Positions 16,346 to 24,132 are shown, numbered from the stretch's first letter. The stretch: 25,464 nt of DNA from a bacterium (GCA_014384545.1 JACNFQ010000033.1:1-25464), one strand, 5' to 3'. The notes: a model not told the origin generated them from the letters alone. Made by a program: numbers and translations.

Positions 16346-16368
16346 AGTCTGATTCGGAGGTTCGTATT

Positions 16369-17616
16369 ATGAAGGTATTCAAGAATATTCTGTCTGTCTT
16401 TGGGGGATTGGTTCTATTCTATATGCTCCTCTCCTTATTGGAGGAGAAAGAAGCACTCACGCCAGCAACCCCAAACCCTATGGGTATCAAGGGTGCCGCG
16501 GAACCCCCTATTACCCCGCCCACCCCAGCCCCACTGTTGGTGGGCACTGTCTGTTCCCCCGCCCTACCTGGGGATGACGAAGGGCGCACTGAAGCGCGCG
16601 CCCAGTTCCATGCATGGGATCGCAATGGCGACTGCCAGATTACTCAAGATGAACATCCAGACAGAATGCTCTTTGCAGAATCTGACAGAGATGAGGATGG
16701 TTACCTTTCAGTAAACGAAATCCACTACGAGGGGATGGTTACTTTCCTTGATAACAACAATGATGATACGGTAAGTAAAGGAGAGCTTTCTGCGATCTTT
16801 GCAGGCCCCGAAGCCGACGCTATTTTTGGATTGCTGGATGCCGACATGGATGGTCGCATCTCCTTCTGGGAGTTTGACCTTTTTCAAGTTACCAACGACC
16901 AAGCATGGGGGAAGGATCCACCCACAAGCTTTACACAAACGAACGCTCTCTTTGATGGGGACAGTAATGGTGATAACTTGCTTTCTGCCTCGGAATTACC
17001 TTTGGGCTCGGAAGCCCTTCAACTGGACAAGAATGGCGATGGTCTTTCTAGAAGCGAGTACTTGGAGAGGTATGTAGTGGCACTTCTTCCCATGTTCTTG
17101 GAACACTTTAGAGAGGCTGATGAAGATGGCGATGGCGAACTGACATCATGGGAATTGACCGCTGCAGGTAATGACGATGCGGAGTTTGCCATGATGGAAA
17201 CGAATGGTGATGGGGTGGTGGTTGTTGACGAACTAAGGGATTTCATCTTACGTATTGTCACAGGTGCCGGTAGCCTCCCTGAACGCACTTGGTTCATCCT
17301 GATGGATTCGGATCGCTCTGGGCATGTTGACCTTTTTGAGATTCCTGGTGAAGAAGGACAGGAAGGATTCCCCTATCTAGATCTCGATGGAAATGGGGTT
17401 TTGTCTTGGGAAGAGTTTGAGGTTGGTCTTCGCCCCATAGCGCGTAGCGACGCACTGAGAGATGGAGGCTTGGTTTACCATTTTGGGACACTTGATGCGG
17501 ATCGTGATGGGGTGCTTTCGTTTGAAGAAACGGGTGCTGAAAAGCCTGCTTTTGTGGAGGCAGACAAAGACGGGAGTGGCTCGTTGACGATCGGCGAACT
17601 CCTCCCCAAATCCTAG
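16369..17616 (+). CDS. Membrane-anchored EF-hand protein, paralog B
   Basis: This 415-residue tandem paralog of the preceding gene has an N-terminal hydrophobic anchor (residues about 6-24), a Thr/Pro/Ala-rich linker and about twelve EF-hand loops. The first is DRNGDCQITQDE, again with Cys (C89) at loop position 6. The only other cysteine is C62 in CSPALPGDD. Shared blocks with paralog A include the DRNGDC-x-x-T-x-DEH motif, the D-x-x-x-DGRISF loop and W-E-F-type helices. One loop at about residue 220 (DKNGDGLSRSE) is one residue short, and one at 277 begins with Glu, so not all sites need bind calcium. GGAGG precedes the ATG; the gap to paralog A is 23 nt. It ends the EF-hand operon and is followed by the intergenic repeat. 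Confidence 0.88.
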   Translation: MKVFKNILSVFGGLVLFYMLLSLLEEKEALTPATPNPMGIKGAAEPPITPPTPAPLLVGTVCSPALPGDDEGRTEARAQFHAWDRNGDCQITQDEHPDRMLFAESDRDEDGYLSVNEIHYEGMVTFLDNNNDDTVSKGELSAIFAGPEADAIFGLLDADMDGRISFWEFDLFQVTNDQAWGKDPPTSFTQTNALFDGDSNGDNLLSASELPLGSEALQLDKNGDGLSRSEYLERYVVALLPMFLEHFREADEDGDGELTSWELTAAGNDDAEFAMMETNGDGVVVVDELRDFILRIVTGAGSLPERTWFILMDSDRSGHVDLFEIPGEEGQEGFPYLDLDGNGVLSWEEFEVGLRPIARSDALRDGGLVYHFGTLDADRDGVLSFEETGAEKPAFVEADKDGSGSLTIGELLPKS

Positions 17617-17639
17617 GCTCCCCCAAATCCGTTAGGGGA

Positions 17640-17847
17640 AGGGATGCATATGGTGGCCTACCCAACGGCGACCCGTGGAAGGGGCGCCAAAAGTGGAGGG
17701 TGCGCCCTAAAGTGGAAGGGTCGCCCTAATACTACGCCTGCCCACATCCCCCCCGCAATAAGGAACCTCATCGCATGTGGCGACCCGTGGAAAGGGCGCC
17801 CTAAAGTGGAAGAGTCGCCCTAACGGGGATGTATGCATGGGGCGACC
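17640..17847. repeat. Dispersed intergenic repeat, copy 3 (tandem modules)
   Basis: Most of the 269 bp between the EF-hand operon and the M28 gene is repeat. The module GGCGACCCGTGGAA plus GGGCGCC occurs at 17667-17688 and 17779-17800. Each is followed by CCCTAAAGTGGAAG-type units ending in GTCGCCCTAA (17702-17729 and 17798-17823). Between them, near 17741-17763, is a degenerate copy of the CCACA/CCCCCCGC/AATAAGG module of copies 1 and 2. The stretch 17798-17846 matches the DNA that ends the RHS frame at 511-557. The units are self-complementary and can form hairpins. Confidence 0.75.
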
Positions 17848-17873
17848 AATCGGTTTGGGGTGCTGGGTATTGG

Positions 17874-17879
17874 TAGGAT
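17874..17879 (+). promoter_or_regulatory. Candidate -10 element (TAGGAT) for the M28 operon, leaderless spacing
   Basis: TAGGAT ends 6 nt before the ATG at 17886, and there is no Shine-Dalgarno site at normal distance. The spacing equals that at csoR, the epimerase gene and the Cus operon. No clear -35 was found. Confidence 0.5.
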
Positions 17880-17885
17880 GAGTTT

Positions 17886-19172
17886 ATGTGGGTCTTATCT
17901 CTTGTATTATGGGCGGGTTGGGGGGAGCAAATGGAAACGGTGCAGACTTTGATGGAAACTGCGAGGAAGGATACCCTTGCCTACGAACGATTGGGGGAAC
18001 TCTGCTTGGGGATCGGTCATCGCCTCTCGGGATCCAAAGGGTTGGAAGAGGCGGTGGTGTGGGGACAAGCTACGATGGAAAAGGACGGGGCAGACCGTGT
18101 GTGGTTGCAGGAAGTGATGGTGCCCCACTGGGAAAGGGGCGAAGAACATCTATGGTTGACAGAACCTACCCACGAAGAACTCCCCTTTCTCTCGTTTGGT
18201 GGCTCGGTGGGTGGGGTGGCAGAAGGAGAGGTTTTGGTCGTCTCTTCCTATGACGAACTGGGACCCCGAGCCGAAGGAAAAATCATCCTCTTCAATATCC
18301 CCAAAGAGACACCAGGGCTAGAGGGTTATGGCGACGTGGTGGGCTATAGATACGGGGGCGCTACGGCTGCAGCAGAATGGGGTGCAACAGGGGCACTTTT
18401 ACGAAGTATCGCTGATGGAAGCCTACGCACGCCCCATACAGGGGGGATGAGTTACGGGGAAGGGGCGGAAAAGATCCCCTATGGAGCGATCACAGTGGAG
18501 GATGCCGAACGCCTCCAATGGCTCCAAGACCGTGGCACACCGGCAAGAGTCAAGATGTCGCTAGGTGCAAAGACTTACCCAGATGCCCTCTCCCACAATG
18601 TGATTGGAGAGATTAGAGGCACAACCTATCCCGATGAAGTCGTGATCGTTTCGGGACACCTTGATGCTTGGGATGTGGGACAAGGAGCTCATGATGATGG
18701 TGCTGGGGTGATACACGCCCTAGAAACCCTCCGACTTATTAGGGAACTAGGTATCCAGCCCAAACGGACGATTCGTGCGGTACTTTGGACGAATGAAGAG
18801 AATGGTTCCCGCGGGGGGAAATCGTATGCTGATGCGTTTGGAGAGGGGACATTTGCGGCGATTGAATCCGACTTAGGTGGATTCCAGCCCATTGGGTGGG
18901 TTTCGACAGGAACAGGTGAACAGAAGGCTTGGCTGGATCGTCTTCTGGAAGGATGGGGGTTGCCCCATATCGGGAATGGAGGTGGCGTTGACATCGGTCA
19001 TCTAGAGCCCCACGGCACACTCCTTATTGGATTGCGCCCCGACGATACCCATTACTTTGATTACCACCACGCCCCCTCCGACACTTGGGATGCGGTGGAC
19101 GAAAGAGAACTTCGTGAAGGGTTAGCCCATGTCGCTGCTTTGACATGGCTTCTAGCAAACACGGAGGAATGA
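17886..19172 (+). CDS. M28-family zinc metallopeptidase with PA-like insert, exported
   Basis: This 428-residue protein begins with a short hydrophobic signal (MWVLSLVLWAGWG). The peptidase part has the two-zinc ligand set of M28: H258 (VSGHLDAWD), D270 (HDDGAG), the E304/E305 pair (NEENGSRGG), D329 (ESDLGG) and H395 (DYHHAPSDT). Residues about 85-230 between the two conserved parts look like a protease-associated domain, as in carboxypeptidase Q and PSMA relatives. It should cleave peptides from an end in the periplasm or outside the cell; specificity cannot be read from the sequence. GLCIGHRLSGS-type motifs near residue 40-50 match carboxypeptidase Q-like members. It is separated by 1 nt from the AhpD-like gene and appears cotranscribed with it. 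Confidence 0.93.
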   Translation: MWVLSLVLWAGWGEQMETVQTLMETARKDTLAYERLGELCLGIGHRLSGSKGLEEAVVWGQATMEKDGADRVWLQEVMVPHWERGEEHLWLTEPTHEELPFLSFGGSVGGVAEGEVLVVSSYDELGPRAEGKIILFNIPKETPGLEGYGDVVGYRYGGATAAAEWGATGALLRSIADGSLRTPHTGGMSYGEGAEKIPYGAITVEDAERLQWLQDRGTPARVKMSLGAKTYPDALSHNVIGEIRGTTYPDEVVIVSGHLDAWDVGQGAHDDGAGVIHALETLRLIRELGIQPKRTIRAVLWTNEENGSRGGKSYADAFGEGTFAAIESDLGGFQPIGWVSTGTGEQKAWLDRLLEGWGLPHIGNGGGVDIGHLEPHGTLLIGLRPDDTHYFDYHHAPSDTWDAVDERELREGLAHVAALTWLLANTEE

Positions 19173-19173
19173 G

Positions 19174-19731
19174 ATGCCTTTTATCAAGATCATCAGCCAA
19201 GAAGATGCTGGACCTCTGTTGTCTGCGATTTACAAAGGCGTTTCGGGGGAACGAGGGCGCGTAAGTAATGTGTTGATGATCCAATCGTTAGATCCCCCAT
19301 CCCTAAAAGGGCATCTTGACCTTTATAAGGCAGTTATGTTTTCTCGTGAGGGGCTTTCTAGACGCGAGAGAGAGGTCGCTGCCGTCGCCGTTTCGGTAGC
19401 GAATCGTTGCCCCTATTGTGTCGCTCACCATGGGGCAGCTCTTCGGACATTGGCACCATTGGAACTATCTGAAGGGTTAGAGAATGGGGCACTTCCTGAC
19501 GACCTCACACCGAGGGAATTGGCGATTGTGGCATTCGCCAAAGAACAGACATCAGCCCCCGTTGCCGATCTATCCCTTGTGGAAGAACTAAGAAAGGTGG
19601 GGTTAGATGACTTAGAGGTGTTACAAGTAGCAGAAGTCGTTGCCTATTTCAACTTTGTGAACCGCATCGTCCTCTCCCTAGGCGTCTCGCTAGATGGAGA
19701 TGCCGGGGTAGAAGGGTACAGATACGACTAA
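19174..19731 (+). CDS. AhpD-like peroxidase-related protein (carboxymuconolactone decarboxylase family)
   Basis: The 185-residue protein has the family signature CPYCVAHH, with redox-active C79 and C82 and H86 placed as in AhpD-like proteins. The arrangement LSRREREVAAVAVSVANRCPYCVAHHGAAL and the second-half motif ELAIVAFAKEQT fit the uncharacterised peroxidase-related subfamily. Such proteins are thought to reduce peroxides or act as thiol oxidoreductases, but physiological partners are rarely known. No signal peptide is seen, so it is cytosolic. The ATG follows the M28 stop with one base between, which implies translational coupling. Its end lies 5 nt from the convergent copA stop. The functional link to the peptidase is unclear. 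Confidence 0.9.
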   Translation: MPFIKIISQEDAGPLLSAIYKGVSGERGRVSNVLMIQSLDPPSLKGHLDLYKAVMFSREGLSRREREVAAVAVSVANRCPYCVAHHGAALRTLAPLELSEGLENGALPDDLTPRELAIVAFAKEQTSAPVADLSLVEELRKVGLDDLEVLQVAEVVAYFNFVNRIVLSLGVSLDGDAGVEGYRYD

Positions 19732-19736
19732 CGGAG

Positions 19737-21914
19737 TTAGATCTTTGCCTTTTGAAGGCGAAGGCTGTTCGCAATGACGATGATATCGCTTGCCGCCATC
19801 GCTGCTTGGGCCACTGCAGGGTGGAGGATACCGATAAATGCCAAGGGGATTGCAATTAGGTTATAAGCACCCGCCCAAGCGAGATTTTGCCCCACGATAC
19901 GGAATGTCACCCGGCTTAGATTGACCGCACGCACAAGGGCGCGAAGGTCGCCTTGAGCCAGAATAAGGTCGCCTGCTTCTTTTGCCAAATCCGTTCCTGT
20001 CCCCATCGCAACCCCTACATGAGAAGCTGCCAAGGCAGGGGCATCGTTTAGCCCATCTCCGGCGAAGACAGAGAGGCGTCCCTCTCTCTCTAGTTTTTTG
20101 ACAAGGGCGACCTTTTCTTCAGGGCGCATCGCTCCGTGCCACTCGCTGATACCGGCAGCCTCGGCAGCCCGACGCACAACCTCTGGGCGATCGCCACTGG
20201 CAACGATCACCTCTAAACCCATCTCTTGGAGTGTGCCGACTGTCTCCTCAGCCTCTTCTCGCAAGATATCCTCCAACCCCATCACGCCTAGGAGTTGTCC
20301 TCCCTTTTGGATACCGACAGCACTCTGTTGGGGGGGGAGGGAATCGGCTAAAGACTCTGCTTCCTTCCCCAACCACTTGGGGCGACCGACCCGTAGCTGT
20401 ACTCCATCCAGCATAGCTTCCATACCCTCACCCGCTATCGCTTGGAACGCCTTTGCAGTTGGAACCTTTAGCCCTTCTTTGGCTCCGTGGCGAAGAATCG
20501 CTCTGGCGAGGGGATGTTCGCTACCCGCCTCTACCGCCATGGCCATTGTAAGGACGCTCTTTTTGTCGATACCATCGGCGGGAAGGACTGCACCCACTTG
20601 GGGACGACCAAGGGTAAGTGTACCCGTCTTGTCGATAATGAGGGTCTTGCAGTCTTTTAGGGCTTGGATACCACGGCCTTCTCTGATGATGACACCTGCT
20701 CTGGCGCCTCTACCTGCCCCTACAAATAGTGCAAGGGGTGTGGCGATGCCCAGAGGGCAAGGACAAGAAACAACGAGAACCGCCAACGAAACCAACCACC
20801 ACGCCATGGGGTCAGGAGAAAGCCCCAAGGGATCGGCTAGAGTACTACGAATCGTCGCCATACTCTCGGGGGCAAGAGCCCAGAGGAGTGCTGCTCCTGC
20901 AGCGAACGCGAGGACTATGGGAACGAAAACCGCGACGATACGGTCGGCTAATCCTTGGATAGGCACACGCGTGGCACTTGCTTCGCCCACCATCCTTGCC
21001 AGTTGAGACAAATAGCCATCTGCACCCGATGACTCCACCCTAATAATCAGACACCCCGATCCGTTTTGGGTACCCCCAATCACTTTGTCACCGACGATTC
21101 GTCGAACCGGGAGGGACTCGCCTGTTACCAGAGATTCATCTACCTCCCCCTCGCCATCAATCACCTCTCCATCCAATGGAATCGTCCCACCAGGCAAGAC
21201 GACAACGATATCTCCCACCCCAATCTCTTCTAGGGGAGTCTCTCTCTCTTCGCCCGAGGATGACCTGACCACAGCCAAAGGGGGGGAGAGTTCTAGAAGC
21301 CCCTTGACGGCACGGTCGGCACGACCCTTGAGCAACTCTTCAAGATACTGCCCACTTATATAGATAGCAAATAGGAGCAGGCCTTCCCGCCCCATTCCAT
21401 CAAGGGGGGTCCCTTTTATCGTGGAGATAACAGCAACGGCGTGATGTCCAACAGCCCCCGTAATCCCGATACCAATAAGCGTTTCCATATTGAAGTTTCG
21501 GGTGCGTAGTGTCGTCCAAAACTCAGCCAATAGATCCCTTCCCGCAACGCCCAAGACAACGAGCAGTGTCCCCATCACGCCCAAATCCCCAAAGGGGACA
21601 GAGTGGCGGAAGGCTACAAAGCCTAGGAGGGCACCCACCCACGCCACAGCCATCTGGAAATGAGGGTTCTTTATCTGGGGGTGGTCATGGGGTGCAGAGG
21701 GGCTCGCTACAGGATCGTGCCACGAATACCCTGCCTTGGCAACCGCACGGGCAATCGCTTCCTTTTCCACCTCACCATGAACGACCGCATCCCCCGAAAC
21801 CCCGCTAATGAGGACATCTTCTACCCCAGGAAGAGCACAGATTACTTTTTTAGCCGCTGCAGCACATGCGCTACAGCTCAGCCCTGCAATCTTCCCACGG
21901 AGTGTCGGCGTCAA
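19737..21914 (-). CDS. copA: Cu(I)-exporting P1B-type ATPase
   Basis: At 725 residues it has one N-terminal heavy-metal domain (GLSCSAC, C14 and C17), the actuator TGES at 264-267, the membrane CPC motif (C384-P-C386), the phosphorylated D428 in DKTGT, the HP motif in SEHPLA near 466-469 and GDGLNDAP at 619-626. Late-membrane motifs YN (685-686) and M706 with S709 match Cu(I) ATPases. The residue corresponding to the second Ser of the usual MxxSS motif is Asp (D710), which is unusual. It pumps Cu(I) from cytosol to periplasm, feeding the Cus system. The start is TTG directly after the copZ TAA, with AAGGAAG upstream. It is the third gene of the csoR-copZ-copA operon and so should be induced by copper. 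Confidence 0.95.
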   Translation of the reverse strand: MTPTLRGKIAGLSCSACAAAAKKVICALPGVEDVLISGVSGDAVVHGEVEKEAIARAVAKAGYSWHDPVASPSAPHDHPQIKNPHFQMAVAWVGALLGFVAFRHSVPFGDLGVMGTLLVVLGVAGRDLLAEFWTTLRTRNFNMETLIGIGITGAVGHHAVAVISTIKGTPLDGMGREGLLLFAIYISGQYLEELLKGRADRAVKGLLELSPPLAVVRSSSGEERETPLEEIGVGDIVVVLPGGTIPLDGEVIDGEGEVDESLVTGESLPVRRIVGDKVIGGTQNGSGCLIIRVESSGADGYLSQLARMVGEASATRVPIQGLADRIVAVFVPIVLAFAAGAALLWALAPESMATIRSTLADPLGLSPDPMAWWLVSLAVLVVSCPCPLGIATPLALFVGAGRGARAGVIIREGRGIQALKDCKTLIIDKTGTLTLGRPQVGAVLPADGIDKKSVLTMAMAVEAGSEHPLARAILRHGAKEGLKVPTAKAFQAIAGEGMEAMLDGVQLRVGRPKWLGKEAESLADSLPPQQSAVGIQKGGQLLGVMGLEDILREEAEETVGTLQEMGLEVIVASGDRPEVVRRAAEAAGISEWHGAMRPEEKVALVKKLEREGRLSVFAGDGLNDAPALAASHVGVAMGTGTDLAKEAGDLILAQGDLRALVRAVNLSRVTFRIVGQNLAWAGAYNLIAIPLAFIGILHPAVAQAAMAASDIIVIANSLRLQKAKI

Positions 21915-22142
21915 TTAGGCTTCCTTCGTAATGACCATAAACCCAGCGTCGTCAATCGCTGCGGCAATGTCGGGGAGGTTGCTGGGGCAACCGCATGTAA
22001 ATGTAACAGACCCAGCATCGGTATCTGCTTCAATATCCGACGAACAATCACAGGCACCCAAGATCGCATCTCTAACCTTGGAGGCACACCCCCCACAAGA
22101 CATTCCCTCTACGCGTATCGTCACTCTATCTCCCTTTTCCAT
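21915..22142 (-). CDS. copZ: CopZ-like copper chaperone with extra CxC motifs
   Basis: The product is 75 residues from the ATG at 22142, which lies 8 nt after AAGGAGG. A GTG three codons upstream overlaps that site and is rejected. It is a single heavy-metal-associated domain with MSCGGC (C16, C19), which binds Cu(I) and hands it to CopA. Unlike ordinary CopZ it has four more cysteines in two CxC motifs, C31/C33 (GACDCSS) and C50/C52 (TCGCPS), placed in the first helix end and the following strand. These could add binding capacity or form a second site, or a disulfide. It sits between csoR (14 nt gap) and copA (stop and start directly adjacent). Confidence 0.92.
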   Translation of the reverse strand: MEKGDRVTIRVEGMSCGGCASKVRDAILGACDCSSDIEADTDAGSVTFTCGCPSNLPDIAAAIDDAGFMVITKEA

Positions 22143-22156
22143 ATCTCTCACCTCCT

Positions 22157-22465
22157 TTATTTTACGAACCGACGGACCGTTTCTGCAAACTCTTTGATTC
22201 GGGCTGAAGCCAAATCAGGATCATCCGAACGAATCGCCTCTGTGCAGCACGTCTCTAAGTGGTTTTCCATCAAGAGGACTGCCACCGAATCCAACGCTGA
22301 ACGCGCCGCGTGAATCTGATTCAAAACATCCACACAGTAAGAACGCTCTTGAATCAACCGCTGAACCCCGCCCACTTGCCCCTTTACCCGAGCCAAACTT
22401 CGTAAAGCTTGCCCCTGAAGAGGCGTCAAAGAATCCGTCTGTTCGCAACACGGTTTATTATCCAT
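22157..22465 (-). CDS. csoR: CsoR-family copper-sensing repressor
   Basis: This 102-residue, all-helical protein belongs to the CsoR/RcnR/FrmR family. The copper ligands of M. tuberculosis CsoR (C36, H61, C65) have exact spacing equivalents here: C44 (SYCVDVL), H69 and C73 (ENHLETC). The Tyr before the first Cys is also kept. Two further cysteines (C6, C7) lie in a short N-terminal extension and one (C74) follows the third ligand. It should repress the csoR-copZ-copA operon by binding the palindrome at 22475-22491 and release it on Cu(I) binding. The ATG has no Shine-Dalgarno site. TATAAT ends 6 nt upstream, so the mRNA is probably leaderless. Confidence 0.95.
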   Translation of the reverse strand: MDNKPCCEQTDSLTPLQGQALRSLARVKGQVGGVQRLIQERSYCVDVLNQIHAARSALDSVAVLLMENHLETCCTEAIRSDDPDLASARIKEFAETVRRFVK

Positions 22466-22471
22466 ACCATC

Positions 22472-22477
22472 ATTATA
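22472..22477 (-). promoter_or_regulatory. -10 element (TATAAT) of the csoR operon
   Basis: A perfect TATAAT on the minus strand overlaps the edge of the CsoR operator and ends 6 nt before the csoR ATG. Transcription would start at or beside the start codon. The overlap explains direct repression by CsoR. Confidence 0.7.
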
Positions 22478-22491
22478 CCCCCCGGGGGTAT
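22475..22491. promoter_or_regulatory. CsoR operator
   Basis: ATACCCCCCGGGGGTAT is a near-perfect GC-rich palindrome with TA-rich ends, matching the published type of CsoR operator (TACCCC-spacer-GGGGTA). It lies between csoR and the divergent exchanger gene at 22524, so copper could control both. Confidence 0.85.
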
Positions 22492-22523
22492 CAAACTGAG
22501 ACTATTGGGTAGAGAATGGGGGG

Positions 22524-23474
22524 ATGGTCTGGCTTCTTCTCTTTCTCTCGTTTGGTGCGATGTGGCTCGTTTCTGTGGAACTGGAAAAAGGGTGTGCTGG
22601 TGCTGCCCATCGCCTCAGGCTACCTCCTTCTGTTGCTGGTGCAACCCTGTTGGCGATCTCCTCTTCGGCGCCTGAGTTCTTTACCAGCCTGCTGGGAACC
22701 GTTCGTCATGGAGTCTTTGAGATTGGCTTGATGGCGATCTTATGGAGCGCTATCTTTAACCTGACTGTTCTGCCTGGCGCTAGTGCCCTTGCCACACCCC
22801 ACGAAAAGAGAGGGAAGGGGACGATTTTTCATAAAGTCGTTTGGCGTGATGCCCTCTCTTATCTCGTCATTGCGCTCCTCCTCCTCTTCCTTGTAAGTGA
22901 TGGGAACCTCTCGGCTCTCGATTCTGTAATTCTGCTTGGAGCTTATGGTGCTTACATCCTTTTGCTCAAGGACTCCCAAGGGGGGGAATCTGTCATACCT
23001 TCCCAATACGCGCCCTGGCGCATCGCTCTCTCTCTGATCCTGGGCATAGCCTTGATTGCCCTTCTGACCGAAGTGATGATCGGTGCAGGCACCCAGATCG
23101 CCGCTGGGATCAGTGGACTCTCTTTGCCCTTGGTCTCTGCCCTTCTTTTTGCTGCAGGGACCTCGGTACCTGATACATTCTTGTCGGTAATATCTGCGCG
23201 TAAGGGAAATATCTCGGGGAGTATCTCGAACGCTTTTGGGAGTAATAGTTTCGACTTGACCGTTTGCCTCGCTGTGCCTGCCCTTGCCGTAGGCGGTGTC
23301 GAGGTTCCCTTTACACCGATGGTATCAGTGAGTTTTTCGATGTTGTTGGGCACACTCTTGGTCGCTTTGATTCTAGTAAGGACAGGATACGAAATCTCAA
23401 AGAAAGAAGGAGTTTTCCTCCTTTTCCTCTACCCCGCCCTGCTGTGGGGATTGCTCTATTTGACACCCACTTAG
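22524..23474 (+). CDS. CaCA-superfamily Na+/Ca2+-type cation exchanger
   Basis: This 316-residue integral membrane protein has about ten helices and the two inverted alpha repeats of the family: GATLLAISSSAPEFFTSLLG near residues 39-58 and LLFAAGTSVPDTFLSVISA near 207-225, followed by GSISNAFGSNSFDL. The acidic residue in each repeat (E51 in APE, D in VPD) lies where calcium is bound in family members. It probably extrudes Ca2+ or a similar ion in exchange for Na+ or H+. The ion cannot be read from the sequence. It diverges from csoR and shares its 58-bp promoter region, which contains the CsoR operator. The ATG is preceded by a G-run, not a typical ribosome-binding site. It ends 4 nt from the convergent methyltransferase gene. 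Confidence 0.88.
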   Translation: MVWLLLFLSFGAMWLVSVELEKGCAGAAHRLRLPPSVAGATLLAISSSAPEFFTSLLGTVRHGVFEIGLMAILWSAIFNLTVLPGASALATPHEKRGKGTIFHKVVWRDALSYLVIALLLLFLVSDGNLSALDSVILLGAYGAYILLLKDSQGGESVIPSQYAPWRIALSLILGIALIALLTEVMIGAGTQIAAGISGLSLPLVSALLFAAGTSVPDTFLSVISARKGNISGSISNAFGSNSFDLTVCLAVPALAVGGVEVPFTPMVSVSFSMLLGTLLVALILVRTGYEISKKEGVFLLFLYPALLWGLLYLTPT

Positions 23475-23478
23475 GTTG

Positions 23479-24132
23479 TCAAGAGCAACGAAACAAAGTG
23501 CATAGGCAAGTTGGGCAGCCTCCTTCATTGCTCCTAGACCCCCCAGAGGAAACTATTTGCGAAACGACCTCAAACCCAGTTGAGAACAGTTCTCTAATCT
23601 CTTCGGCTGGAATCTGATAAGGTCCCCCTTCTCTATCCGCGTCCAACCCCATCGTCCATAACGAGAATAGAGCTCCTTTTCTAAGCAATCGGTGAAGAAC
23701 AGAAGGGTAGAGTCTTCGGCGTCTAGGTGCCAAGCAATGGAAACAGCCCCTGTCGTGTCCATACATGAACGCTCCGACGTCTGCACGCACCAATTCGAGG
23801 ATGTTTGCTTGCACCAGCCTTACCCTCCCCAATACTCCTGCTCTCTTTAGTCGGGTAGCCGCAATGCCCAATGCAGCCGCTGATAGGTCAACCGCCGTCA
23901 CATCAAACCCCTTTTTTCCGAGATACCGTGCATCATTCCCTGGTCCACATCCCAAATCCAGAACGGGGCCAGGGGGTTGGAAGACCCCCGTCCTAACCAA
24001 CCGGGCGAGAAAGGGCACAACACGGTTGTTGTCCCAGGGCAAATCTCCCCCCTTGTATCGCTCTTCCCACCGTGCACGATTGGCTTGGGGAGACTCCCCC
24101 CGCTTTCCCCTAACAGATTGCGTATCGCTCAT
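23479..24132 (-). CDS. Class I SAM-dependent methyltransferase (TPMT/TehB-like)
   Basis: The 217-residue protein has motif I DLGCGPGNDARYL (D59-G65) for S-adenosylmethionine, the acidic residue ending strand 2 (D82 in VTAVDLS) and a DRGCFHCL motif near 128-135. That last motif, together with WDNNRVVPFL near the N-terminus, resembles thiopurine methyltransferase-like enzymes. Substrates of such bacterial enzymes include thiols, tellurite or selenium compounds, but nothing here singles one out. The C-terminus is Cys-rich (GGCPTCLCTLFRCS), which could be related to metal or thiol chemistry. The ATG overlaps the epimerase stop as ATGA, so it is translated from the same message. Confidence 0.88.
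   Translation of the reverse strand: MSDTQSVRGKRGESPQANRARWEERYKGGDLPWDNNRVVPFLARLVRTGVFQPPGPVLDLGCGPGNDARYLGKKGFDVTAVDLSAAALGIAATRLKRAGVLGRVRLVQANILELVRADVGAFMYGHDRGCFHCLAPRRRRLYPSVLHRLLRKGALFSLWTMGLDADREGGPYQIPAEEIRELFSTGFEVVSQIVSSGGSRSNEGGCPTCLCTLFRCS

Noticed and set aside
17617-17640. Rho-independent terminator directly after the EF-hand operon
   Set aside because: Only a short TCCCC/GGGGA pairing with a long loop and no U-tract.
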